A DNA stretch of 64,000 nt from Arthrinium phaeospermum. Taxonomy: Eukaryota; Ascomycota; Sordariomycetes; Amphisphaeriales; Apiosporaceae. Under the pieces are notes generated by a model. The model was not told the DNA's origin. It saw only the letters and a list, made by a program, of their open reading frames with translations, and ran no database searches. The stretch covers positions 1,922,001-1,986,000 of the forward strand of contig QYRS01000009.1 of the NCBI GenBank assembly GCA_006503535.1. Reading direction: 5' to 3'. Each line of letters opens with the position of its first letter. Positions within the stretch are counted from its first letter, which is position 1. This document shows positions 13,501-24,658 of this stretch, piece by piece. A program made the translations under genes and the position numbers.

Positions 13501-16500
13501 AAAACAGAACCTGAATGGTCCGCATCCTCGATCGGGGCATGGCGTCCGCATTGAGAATTGAGAGCGCACATCGGAGGGATGTGAAGGGGGTGCAAGAAAG
13601 AAACGGTACCATAACGTATCACCATGTCGTTGAATTATAGTAGGGGCTACTACGACCACCACTGCTACTCTTGACGGTTCGGGGGGTGGGAGAACCACGA
13701 ACAAAGAAAAAAAAGCATTAACGAAAAAACATAGGTCGGTTTGCTTGCGCGAACCATCTAAGCATGCGACCAACCAACTATGAGATACTGTGCCCCTCCA
13801 AAGCATCAAACGCTTTTTTAGTCTATCCAGATCTCTGGAAACCCGAGTCACTGGCGACGGCGCGCCCTAAAAAAGCTCCTGACAGATCGCCTTAGCGGAA
13901 AATCTTTCTGGGGAACCATGCTTGGGGGTCTTCTAAAACAGAATTAAACCGCATTGATGGTGTTGCAAGAATGCAGCTACTACAGCATGTATCATAAAAC
14001 ACATTTGCCTGTGCGGACGCGGACCAGAAGTCCGATACTCCCATGAGATTGTTCAGGAGCAAAGAGGCTTTCCAGGCCGCATCCCCCATGCATGCCCCCC
14101 TCCCCTATTCATATTATGCGCCCAATGGTTGTGTGCACCCCTTGTCAGTTGGGCGGACTGTGCGCCCTTGATAGACACAGGAAAGAGTGAGAGACGCATA
14201 CCGCACATGCATTGGATCGCCGAAACAGACCGACCTCTTGTTTTTGATTTTATTTCTTTCCTCTTTCGTGTTTTTCCTTCTTCTTGGTATTGACCCGGGA
14301 AACCGATCCTGTCCTGCCACCCCTTACATCAGTACCGCAGCGTGGGGAGTTCACTAGAAGGCATTCGGTTAGGTCGGCTTTCACGGGGTCCCTACCGCCC
14401 AGGCTGCCAAATAAAATACCTCTCAACCACATGCAAGTACAGGTCAACTTCTGCTGCATAGTAACTAGCCACCTCTACTTATTCCCGGCCCTTGAGCCGA
14501 GCTTACGAACGCGAGGGCAAAACACAATACGTAATCGACTTGATGAGAAACAAGTAGAGGCGTACGGTACGTCCGAGATAAAGCCAGCACGGTTACGAAT
14601 GGGATCCGGCGAGATGCTCCAGTCTCGATGCTATTATGCATGGTACGGTCCCCTAGCTGAAAGATGTACTGGACGCTAACCAGATGGGGGATCCACCTGT
14701 GAGGACGAGCCAAGAGCCAATGGCCCAGTCTCCCAGTGCAAGCAAGAGAGAGGAAGGGCAAAAAAAAAAAAAGAACGACGCTACCGCGCGCGCACTGCTC
14801 CATCGTGGACCAGGTTTATTCGCGGCCTGAAGCCCAGCGAAACATTGGCCAGCTTTTTTGGCCTGCATCTCGGCGAACAGAGCTAATGGGGATGCCAAGT
14901 TGTTCTTGAGGGTTAGGGGTGGGGGATTCTGTTGGAAAATCTAGAACCTTGGTTGGAACTGCTGCAGTACACCCCCATCAGGGCATTGCTCGTGATCTTG
15001 TGATCTCCTTGAGACGCGAAGGGCACACAGTAATCATTGAATAATACCCGGGATCATGATGGACGAACCAAAATGCCTCTGAACTCTTCCTGATGTTCCC
15101 TTGGAAAGCGGACATGGGGGGCGGAACGGCCCCGATAATTCCTACTTTCGGTCAGACGAAAAGAGAGGCAGTCAGGCAAAGCTGCAATGCTGAGTGGTGA
15201 GTGGTGAGGGTGGTGGCATGGCATGGCTACGTAAAACCGTGAAAAGCCAAAGGGGGCACAGACATCAGAGTTTATTCCGTGGTCGAATTGAATCGTGCTG
15301 GGTTCCCGCGACAGCCGAGAGGAAAGCTACGACTGCGAACCGGCCGAGAGTTCTATCATCCCAACTACCTAGGTGCTGGGAAACGGTAAAGCTGCCTGCA
15401 TAATACTCCATGCGATATGCCACTATTTGCTAGGTACCGTCCTTGACAGCAACGTCAGGATACAGCGGCGGGCGGATTCTGGTACAGGCAGGAATATGAT
15501 ACCGACATAGCACCTACAGCGTACATAATCTCGGGAAGTTTCCGAGAATTGTGGCTGCAAGCCACGAGAGCATATTGGTAGGTAGCTGCTACAGTATGTG
15601 TCAGCAACGTAACGGCCATCATGAACGATGCGGAATTATGTGTACAATTCCATCGATAATACGTACAGGGCTGCTATGAGTCCTACCGCCGTACTCCGTA
15701 CTCCTCCCCCAACCACCGACCCCGTCCCTAGTAGTATTCATCCCTCGATCCCCATCGCACGCACAAACATCCATGTGACCAATGTAGCAATGGGATGGTT
15801 CGAACCCTTACACAGTATCGTACTTTGGCCAGCGATACTTGGCCAGGCCAGCGAGATATTTCGACAGGACTGCAATGGCACATCACCTTCTCCACACCAA
15901 ACCCAGCTTTCGCGACCCACGTACGTAACATGGTCCTGTTTCTTCTGCAGCGTTCTATTCAACTGCCACGCGAGCGAACGAGAGGTGCGCACGCAACTCG
16001 CAAGGTGAGGACGAGAAATGTCCGCTGCACCCTTCACCGCTCGGTCGAACATTCCCGTTATGGCAAAGAGCTTGGTATCAGATGGACCCCGAGGGCGAAC
16101 TCCCCGCCCTCGAGCTGCATCGAGTTCTGTTTGTACGCGCTGCCCAATGCTACTTGTAGAATGCCCAGAACCAATGCTCTTCACCCCCCCTGTCTGCCTT
16201 TTGCTTGCTTTGTTCGGATATATTCGTAGTCAACCTCTCAAATCATCAACGTCCTGCTCGCTTCCGCGGGTCAGACGTTAGCAGGTTAGGTTGGACAGGG
16301 CAAATTAAGGTTTGGCAAGCGTGTAATATGTCATTGCCGTGCAGTCCTTCCGACGGTTTGTCACTCCACTGTGAATCATACGTACATATATCCCTACCAT
16401 CCAGACGATGCACACATTGATAATCAACTGGCGATGCTGACGAGGGGCGAGGTGAGGTGAATTTTTCACACACTCGCTCTCCCTCACACATTTTAACATT

Positions 16501-17640
16501 TGAACCTGTCGCCCACACCGACAGTATGCAATCATGAATATGCAGTATCCGCTGCAGTGCATTGCAGTTCAGCATCTGCCTGCCTGGCAACCTGGCTCGT
16601 CCTGGTAGGCAGAGAGGAAGGCATTGCGTGTATCAATTGCTGATTAAACAAAAAACGCAAGCTAAACGCGGTACTCGTGCAGATCTTTAACCATGGGTAT
16701 GCCTTGTTCTCGTAACTCGACAGACAGCATCGATCGGAATTTGGGCTTCGAACGTCCCATCAACGACCGACCCAGACCCAGACCCAGATAGAGGAGGAAA
16801 AAATTACCCATAGACCAGCATCCCCTAGCCTCGTGATCTGATTGCTTACTGTTTCCCCATCTCGTTCGACCCAGCTGCCCATGTATGTACCCTACCGCCG
16901 CCGTATGTGCGCACATACGACGATATCAAGATGGGCTCTCTTGACACGGAACGCCCACAAGCCGAGTAGTTATGAGCATGGGAGGAGCACATGAGGGTTT
17001 CGATTTCACCCTTGATTATGCAATCATTAACGAATGCATAGCAGCTGGCAAATCTAGGCCCAGACCTGCTCCACCCAGGCTCGACAGCGAATGGCAGACC
17101 TGCCTTTGCCCCGGAGCGAATTTCTGTCAGGACCTGCCGTGGAGATGAGGCCCGATTCGAGGTGGCATCGAAAGCCTCGTCGCTCGTCGGCACGGAGTTG
17201 CATTGCTCATTCAGCCAGCACGAGTCAGCTTGCGATCCGGCACCGGGCGGTGGAGGCCCTTTCGGCAGGAGATCTTCGTTTAGCAAGCGACAGCAGAGCA
17301 GGTTAGGGTCTCAGGAGACAGAGATGTTGCAGATCCAAATGACATGATGCTATTAAAAAAACACGTCGTCGCATATCACTGCTTTGTACAGGATTATTAC
17401 CCAATTCCCCCAGCATTGCTCATACGCAATCTTAGGCCCATCCGTTGTCGTAGGTAGATAACCCAATCCCTACATACCGTAGCAGCAGCAGTGGCCGTCG
17501 CGCGTTGTTGGAGAACACCACCCCTCCAAAAGCGACCCCCCCTGTCATGGTTAATAGAATAGTGCGTAGCTTGGCCCTTCTCGAAAAACGTGGAGAAGGC
17601 GTCATTTCCATTTGCGCAGGGGAACGCACGAACTAATGAC

Positions 17641-17660
17641 CTTACCTTACCTTACCTTTA
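17641..17660. repeat. CTTAC tandem repeat
   Basis: Three CTTAC units plus a partial unit lead into a degenerate CATTC/CATCC-rich stretch to about 17690. Confidence 0.85.
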
Positions 17661-19903
17661 CCCATCCATTCCACCCATTCATCCATTCATCGCGTAGTAC
17701 CCTCCCCAAATGGCATACATACAGCACTTTGTCCGTATCGAAGCTATCTGCAACAACAGAGATTTAGACTTGTAGATTACCGAAAGCAACTAGCGCTCAC
17801 TTGCACAACATCTAAGACTCTATCTACATTCCACGATGGACAAGCAAACAACCAGGTATATAGGACACCCATCAATACCTACTTTTTGCCCTGGATCCAT
17901 TTCGACCGTGACTTACATTGATACGCACATTACCTCCTCAACGCCTACGAGCAAGCTTCCTTAATCAGCATCTGGCATGGCTCCTTTGAGACTAGAACCG
18001 CAGACCCAGTCCAGCTGAATAGAGTATGCACCGCGAAAGGGCCCCAAGCGATGTCGCGTACGTCGAAGAATGACGAGGTCGCCTTCTTCACCTGAAAGCA
18101 ATACATACAAGTACTATCTGATCATCGGGCCCACCGCTAGCGGCCGAGTTCATCTCGAGAGATGCCGAAAGGCCAGCTGCCAGCAGCAAGCTGACGAGCG
18201 CGAGCGAAAGGCGATAGACATGCTTCATACGTCGATGTATCCAGACATCCACCACCCATCCACAAAATGCAAATACATAATCCATGATGCGTTGCTGTTC
18301 GCCGAGTTGCAACCCCACTTTGCAAAACACAACAGCAGCAAGCAGCAGCATGCATACAGCACATGTACATACAGTACATGGCGATATGTACCGCCATTAC
18401 GCGCTAGGTGAGGAGAAGATATCATTCTTTCACAGTGCGAACGCGAAGCACGTCCGACGCAGTGTACTTGAGACATGGCATGCCAAGCAGCCACCGGGCA
18501 GGGATCCGCATCCCAAATGTCTGCTGCATGTGGCCAAGGTTCTGTCCACAATCGGTACCTACCATCGACACCACCGTCTGCGAGGACGGGCAGGTAGACG
18601 GAAGTATAGATCAGCCAGGGATTTGCACGAGATTGAATTGCAATGAGCTGGCCAAACCACCCACCCGCGGCACCACAAGCAGTCAGTAGCAGCAGCAGCA
18701 GCCAGCCAGCAGCATAAGCATGGAACAATCCATACACGACGGAATCGTGGTGTTTGATTTGATGCACTCTTCTGGCATTGCTTGCCCAAACTCTCAAGCA
18801 GAAAGCCCAGGAGAGCCAAAGAGAGTTTTCGCAGGGGAGAAGGGACACATCGCGACAGTACTGATCCAGCCCCCCCTCCCGCCACAGGAATACTTGACGC
18901 GTCTTTTGCACACCCCCCAGCACTCGAAAGCAGCAATAGACGGCGACAAGTACCTCGTCTTGCCATGGAATATTGGGTGGTAGGTGTAGCAGAGTGGACA
19001 AGGAAGAACGATTATGGCCAGGCTATCCCAGTGTCCAGGTTCAAGAGCTCAGCCTCTCGCTCTCCACCTTTTTCCTCTGATCTTCCTATGATTATTGCAG
19101 TGTCAAGTCCAGCCAGTGGTTGATGTGCATCGAGACGGTACTTGCTGTTGTACTTACAGTAATGTAATTCTCTTGCCTGTCCCCCTACTTGTTTCTTTTC
19201 TTCCCTGTCTTGGGACCCGGCATCTCCACTACCCCTACCAGGAGGAACCATAGCTCGCGTACAGCTCTCGGACTAGCCCGAAGGGGCAAGTACTGTCATA
19301 CTCTCTCCGGGTGTCATTGATCCCACGAAAAGTACATGTCACTGCTTCTTCTTTGAAGGGCTCGGTTCAAGCCGACCTTGAGAAAGCAAGACAAGAAGCA
19401 AAAAGAAGCAAAAGTAAATAAAAATAAACATCAAAGAAGGGCCAATTGCACAAACATGCAGACCTTCTGTCATGTAAAACGCGGCAGCGATTCGGTATAT
19501 ATAGAATCAGACACGTTAATAATGCAAGTACACACACAGCAGGCGCGGCAGTTCTCTCTCTCACGCTGATGGCGAGAGCGCGTCCGATGCGGACGGCCCA
19601 GATGGACCGACGAGAGTGGCACTGGGAAAAAGGGAAGGATTCGAAGGTACTTCCTTCCCTGGAATTACTACATACACACACTCAACTCACCTGCCAATTA
19701 CCTGGCCAGATCCCTCAAATAATATCTGATAATTATTGCTTGCCATACCGCTTCTCTTCAGGTGAAATTGAAATTTCGACCTGACCTTAACCTGACCAGC
19801 CAGACCAAAGATACCAAGCAAAAGCAGAGAGTCCAGCAAAAGAGAACAAGACGAAGAGAAAAAAAAAAAAAAAGAAGAGGCGCTTGGTTTCCTGTCCCCT
19901 GCC

Positions 19904-19930
19904 CTGCTGCTGCTGCTGCTGCTGCTGCTG
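19904..19930 (+). repeat. (CTG)9 microsatellite
   Basis: Nine CTG units lie near the upstream end of the presumed Con7 leader, soon after a 15-base A run. If transcribed, CTG repeats can form hairpins in RNA. Confidence 0.95.
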
Positions 19931-20292
19931 GCCCTCACTTCCCGTCATCATCAAATTGATCAGATCAAATTCTTTTCCACCGAGGCGGCCCTTTCCCGCC
20001 TTTTTTTCTATTTTCTCGACTTTCGGGCCTCACCATTCCCGCTCCCCCATCTTCAATCACACACAATCGAATCTCTTGTGTGCGTGTGCTTCTGATTCCC
20101 ATCTTGCACACACCCCATCTCCTCCAACCCAACTTTCACAAGCTTTTTGTCTTCCCACTCGCAAATCTTCGTATCGAGGAGAACAAAAAACTCATCGGCA
20201 AAGTTCTACTTCTACACCCACCAACCACTACTACTGCTGCCCGGTACAAAGATACTTGTCTTGTACCTACCCTGCTGGTCTACTGTTCTTTA

Positions 20293-20313
20293 ATGCGTGC
20301 GTACTCTGTATAG
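20293..20313 (+). other. Six-codon upstream ORF in the Con7 leader
   Basis: This is the only ATG in about 2 kb of presumed leader. It opens a frame of six sense codons (M-R-A-Y-S-V) that ends in TAG, some 1.27 kb before the main start. The base at -3 is A (TTTAATGC), a fair context. A uORF this short usually allows reinitiation. Translation is inferred, not shown. Confidence 0.4.
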
Positions 20314-20581
20314 CGCATCGCGCAAGGACGGCCTCATACTAGTCGAGCACCCTAAGATCGAATTTATCTATCTTGGGTGTAGATTGTTTGGGGGCTAAGC
20401 ATTGCTGGCGCGTAGTCTATACCTGCCTCAACCCATCATCGCACCTCGCCATCATCCCTACTGCCACTCGTCGACGCGCTTGAACCACGCTCACTCTGGT
20501 GCCCGCTGCCGAAAGTGAAAGGGACTGGTAGCCGACATCATACTAGTGCACGTCAACAACTAGGCGTGGATCCTCTCTCTC

Positions 20582-20607
20582 TGTGTGTGCGCGCGCGCGT
20601 GTGTGTG
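20582..20607 (+). repeat. TG/CG alternating purine-pyrimidine repeat
   Basis: A run of TG units turns into CG units and back to TG. Such alternating tracts can adopt Z-DNA; here the tract lies inside the presumed Con7 leader. Confidence 0.85.
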
Positions 20608-21581
20608 CAGTCAGTTCAGAGTCAAGTAGCCTGCGTGTGCAACAACCAGGGATCTCCTCCAAGACGAACGATTCCAAGAGGGCCCCAGATCTCAAGCCAG
20701 CCAAACCATTTGCTGATCACCCGGTATCCGACACTTGTTAGCTCTTGGTCGAGGTACTTGCTGGCCTTCGACTGCGCTAGACTTCGGACTAAACAATTTG
20801 AGGTCAAGCTCGGCATCACTCATCCCAATCATCCTGGCAAGCCAGCCAGGCCCTTCTCTATCCGCACTATTTTAGCAGCAAGCCTCCCCCCTAAGCCCAC
20901 CTGGTCGACTTGGGAAAAAAACCGCGCCAAAGCACGCACTCACTTATTCACCCTCCCCTTCATATAATAGTGAGGACGAGGGGCTCGAAGATTGCGCTAG
21001 TTTGAGCTACGCCCTGCTGCTGCCCTCTTACTACCTCACACTTTCGTGGAGTTCGTCAGGCTGTACGACTAAGGAGATTACTTGCACATCATTTGGAGGT
21101 TAAGTTGGCAGCCGCGATCTAAATAAGCTCCGTGATCCTTGCCACCAGCCTCTGATCTAGCTGGAGCCACTCGCCTCTGGATTGTCTGTCATCCACTCCC
21201 TTCTCCCTATCACTGGCGTCCTCTTCCCAGACGACCCGACCCAAGGACACCTGCCCCGAACTGGTGTTTTGTTCAGGCCTGTATTAGTGGATCTCCACGC
21301 CTAAGGACTATTTCATCCATCCAGGCCCTGGAGCTCAGGAAAAGACCGGAAGCGCACGCTATCCTTCCGTCACTGGCCGCCATCACTTGGACATATACAC
21401 CAACGCAGCCGCGTCTTGCTTCTTCGGTACTACCCTCTGCCTTTCTTCATCACTTGTCAGAACAGTAGCCCGACACCACATCACACCACCCGAGACACCG
21501 TTATCGCTCAAGTAGGACCAGGCTCGAGAACTAGAGCTCTCCGGCCATCCCACTGTTCGATCGCTCCTACTCTGCTGTAGT

Positions 21582-23361
21582 ATGTTCGCGAACCACGCAC
21601 GATCTCAGCACGCGTTCGTCGAGCCTCACGCACCGCTGCCACGTACGTCCGCCGTTGGAAGCGTGAGCCCAGAAGCGCCTTCCAACACGCTCCCTCTTTC
21701 GTCGACCAACAGCTCTATGGAACGGGGTCCCGAATACTCGCAGACAGGTTTGCCTTCGCCCTATCCAAGCAACTTCGGCGACACTCAGTCTGAAGTCTCC
21801 TCTGCAGATCACGCATCTGCTGCAGCATACCCGAGCGGGCAGGAAGCACGCTCAGCCAACTACTCGACGTCAGCTACGCCGACGTCTTCAGAGTACGGCG
21901 CTGGTGTCTTCCCGCAGTCAGCGCGGTCAAGTTCGTTCCCCGAACACATCCAGCGTGCATACCACCATCCCGCAAGCAACCATAGTGGCAGCAGCGGAGG
22001 TATGGCGCAAACACCAACAAGTCCGTCCATGCCTTTGCCAGATGGACGCAACCATCAGTCCCAGCAAGTCAAATCTGACAACGAATTACCCATAGATCCC
22101 AACATAACGGCGCCCAGCCCAACGTACCCTCACCAACAATACTCGCCCTACGCCGCGCCCCCTCCGGGGGACATGTCGCACGGCTATGCGCAGGGTAACA
22201 TGTATAATCAGCCACGACCAGACTGGGGGAACTATGGTCATCCCGGAGGGCACATGGGACAGCCCCAATCAGTCTTTACTCCGACATCTGCGGCGCCACC
22301 CGGCAGGCCAGCTCAGGTAGGTTTTTGCTGCATTTCTCCTTCTTTTGGACGACGACGAGGCGTGGATCCCACAACGCGGCGCTTCACTGGACACGGCTGG
22401 GGTCATGTTGCGACCCTGTCTGTCCTAGGGGCTCGTCGGTTCGTGCGGTCCAGCCATATCGAACCCTGGAAACGACATGTTGCGCGTAGATCTTGTTTTT
22501 CCCTCTTCTCTTCATAAAATAACTGATGTTGGTAATTGACACAGTATGGTACGCACCAGGTTTACTCTTTTGTGCCGATTCCCGGAGCACAGCAACACAA
22601 AAGACCGAGGAGGCGATACGAAGAAATCGAGCGCATGTACAAGTGCGGTTGGAATGGTTGTGAAAAGGCCTACGGTACCTTGAACCATTTGAACGCACAC
22701 GTTACGATGCAGAGCCACGGACAAAAAAGGACGCCGGAAGGTAAGCTTTTCCTCTTCCATGGAATTCTGTTGGGGTCGCGGTGTGGTTGTTTGTGAGACA
22801 CGGGTTCGCCATGGTGGTGCACACTTCGAGGATCCGCGCGCGGCCCTAAGTTTGGCTGCCCTGGGGTTCTCGTAGCCGGTTGCTTTAGGCATGAGCCGGA
22901 CTCGCACCAACTTAGGAGGGCTAGCTCAACACGCCAGACCAGGGTTCCAACCAGACTGTCGGGATTGATGGCTCAATATGCTGACATAATTTTGCAACCT
23001 TCTAGAATTCAAAGAGATCCGCAAGGAATGGAAGCAACGTAAGAAGGATGAGGAACAACAACGCAAGGCTGCCGAGGAGGCTGAGCGCCAGAGACAATCA
23101 CACAACCCAACCCAGGTTCAGAACGGCGCCGCCGGACCCGACGGACCCGATGGTGCGCAACCGCCTCAGCCCTACTCGGCTGGTGGCCGAAGTGTTCACC
23201 TCCCGCCGATTGGTTATACGCCTCAGTACCCTGCTCCTCCCTCGGCCGGAGTCACCAACGTGACTGAGTACAGCCCAACCAGCATCACGTACCCTAACTA
23301 TCAGCAGCCCGCATCGCCCTATGCACCTCCAAACCCGCAGATGTACAGTCAACGTCCGTAA
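21582..23361 (+). CDS. CON7: Con7-type C2H2 zinc-finger transcription factor
   Basis: There are three exons: 21582-22316, 22545-22740 and 23006-23361, giving 428 residues. The introns (228 and 265 nt) are long for a fungus. Residues 1-245 are low complexity, rich in Ser, Pro, Tyr, Gln and Asn. Exon 2 holds the diagnostic block: a basic patch (KRPRRRY, about 264-270), then one C2H2 finger with Cys279, Cys284, His297 and His303 (spacing C-x4-C-x12-H-x5-H). The acidic/basic helix starting EFKEIRKEWK follows at the start of exon 3. The tail is again Pro/Tyr/Gln-rich. This finger and helix are the hallmark of Con7, a nuclear regulator required for normal conidia and appressorium formation in Magnaporthe oryzae and for growth and virulence in Fusarium. 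The gene stands alone between large intergenic regions and has an exceptional leader. Confidence 0.92.
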
Positions 23362-24201
23362 AGTTGCATTCTGGAATCGGTTTGTTCAGGGGATGCTAAC
23401 GGCGAGCGGCAGATAGCGGCCAATCTGAAACGTGAATCTGGCTTGACGGCTTCTTGATTTTCTCGAGGGTGCGTCAAGCCCAACTAAGAAAAACGACGAG
23501 GAAACATACGACTCAAAATAAAGAGACTTCGAAAAAAGGAAACCAGAAAAAAACGAGATGGATGACAAGGCTGAACGGCAAGACTGGACGATTCTCCGCA
23601 AGGAGCCTACACTTTTCCCTCGGTTGTACCATACTTAATTACCCAGCCACGGACCACTTTGTTCCTGCCATGCGGTGGCTCCCTCGCAGTCCAGACATGG
23701 TAGAACGACATTGCCGTGGTAGGGACAGTCGATACCCCTCATTTTTCACGCCCATGGAGTTTGCGACGCGACGTACACGCATCTGGACTTGACGGCCGTT
23801 ACGATCATCTTCTCTTTTTGTGCATCTTGCATTCGGTATGGGGAAGGAGGGCTGTATAAACCTGGTTCAACGTTTCGTCTTCTCCTTTGGCATGGGATTG
23901 ACGCTATCAAGCCGTTGTTCTGATCGGGGATCTGAACAATGGTTGGGATTGATAGGCGATGTGGAGGCTTCAGGTTAGGAAGAAGGCCTCACGGTTGAGG
24001 CAGGTCTTTTGCAACGCTGTTGAATGGCGTGCAAATGCCTCAGCTTCGTTGTCTACATACTTTTACACGTACATACGCGAGATGTCTTCTTGTTTTTGGG
24101 GGGCGACAGACGACTCTGCTCCAACGCATTTGCGACGCACCCATTTTTAAAAAATGATGAAGAGGCGTCTCTGGCCCCAATGCACATATACACACACGTC
24201 T

Positions 24202-24219
24202 GGGGGGGGGGGGGGGGGG
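24202..24219. repeat. G18 homopolymer
   Basis: Eighteen consecutive G follow a CACACACG run. Such tracts can form G-quadruplexes and are also prone to length error in assemblies. Confidence 0.9.
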
Positions 24220-24642
24220 CTTTTGTTGGTTTTAGTGGTTCAGACAGCACGAGATAGGCAATACATTTTCTTGAGCAAGTATATAACATCTGCTTCCTTT
24301 TGCACTGTGATGACCGAAGAAGAGGGAGCCGATACTTGCACATACACGCCGTTGGCAAAGTTGTGGTTTGTCGGCTACTAGGGACATAATGAATGAATGA
24401 AACCCGGCAGCGTGGTAGTCTACTGAACCAAGCTTTTGCATCTATGGAAATCTGGCCCAACACTCTACTGTAAACCACATGGGCTTCCTTTGTGCTACGG
24501 ACGCCACGAGGAGTAAGACATAGAGGGCTACGTGTATTAGCCTACCTAGGACATGGTGTAGTGACAGTACACACGACACTCTACAGGGGGGGTCCTGTAA
24601 GCTGCCTGCTAACGAAGTTGGGGCAAGCTAATGAAGCAAGTC

Positions 24643-24658
24643 AGAGAGAGAGAGAGAG
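24643..24658. repeat. (AG)8 microsatellite
   Basis: Eight AG units in intergenic sequence. Confidence 0.9.

Larger units (their letters stand above)
1736..19604. other. Gene-poor region of almost 18 kb
   Basis: No protein-coding gene, tRNA or rRNA could be supported on either strand. Open frames are short, overlapping and of chance composition; the longest, 258 codons at 18225-19001 (-), looks like no known protein. The base composition is not obviously AT-rich, so a strongly RIP-mutated transposon is not suggested by eye. The region holds scattered microsatellites, listed separately. It is probably upstream regulatory DNA of the Con7-type gene, non-coding transcription units, or rapidly evolving species-specific sequence; I cannot separate these. 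Confidence 0.5.
19605..21581 (+). promoter_or_regulatory. Long ATG-depleted 5' leader of the Con7-type gene
   Basis: Between the ATG at 19602 and the Con7 start at 21582 there is a single ATG on the plus strand, at 20293. The complementary triplet CAT occurs about 30 times in the same stretch, so base composition alone does not explain the absence. This pattern is expected of a transcribed, ribosome-scanned leader under selection against upstream starts. It is pyrimidine-rich, starts near an A15 run (19859-19873) and contains a CTG and a GT/GC microsatellite. I saw no convincing consensus 5'-UTR intron. The transcript probably begins somewhere near 19.6-20.0 kb; the exact site cannot be read from the sequence. 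Confidence 0.6.

Noticed and set aside
15785..15810. GGTTCGAACCC B-box string
   Set aside because: No A box at a workable distance on either strand.
16846..17286. 146-codon open frame on the minus strand
   Set aside because: No family motif, no plausible promoter or intron partners; likely chance.
18225..19001. 258-codon open frame on the minus strand, longest in the gene-poor region
   Set aside because: Composition is rich in Trp, Cys and Leu in a chance-like way, it has no recognisable motif, and it crosses microsatellite-like CAG/CTG runs. Treated as spurious.
18979..19052. tRNA-like strings (GTAGCAGAGTGG and GGTTCAAGAGC) about 50 nt apart
   Set aside because: They resemble A and B boxes, but no acceptor, anticodon or T stem can be paired around them.
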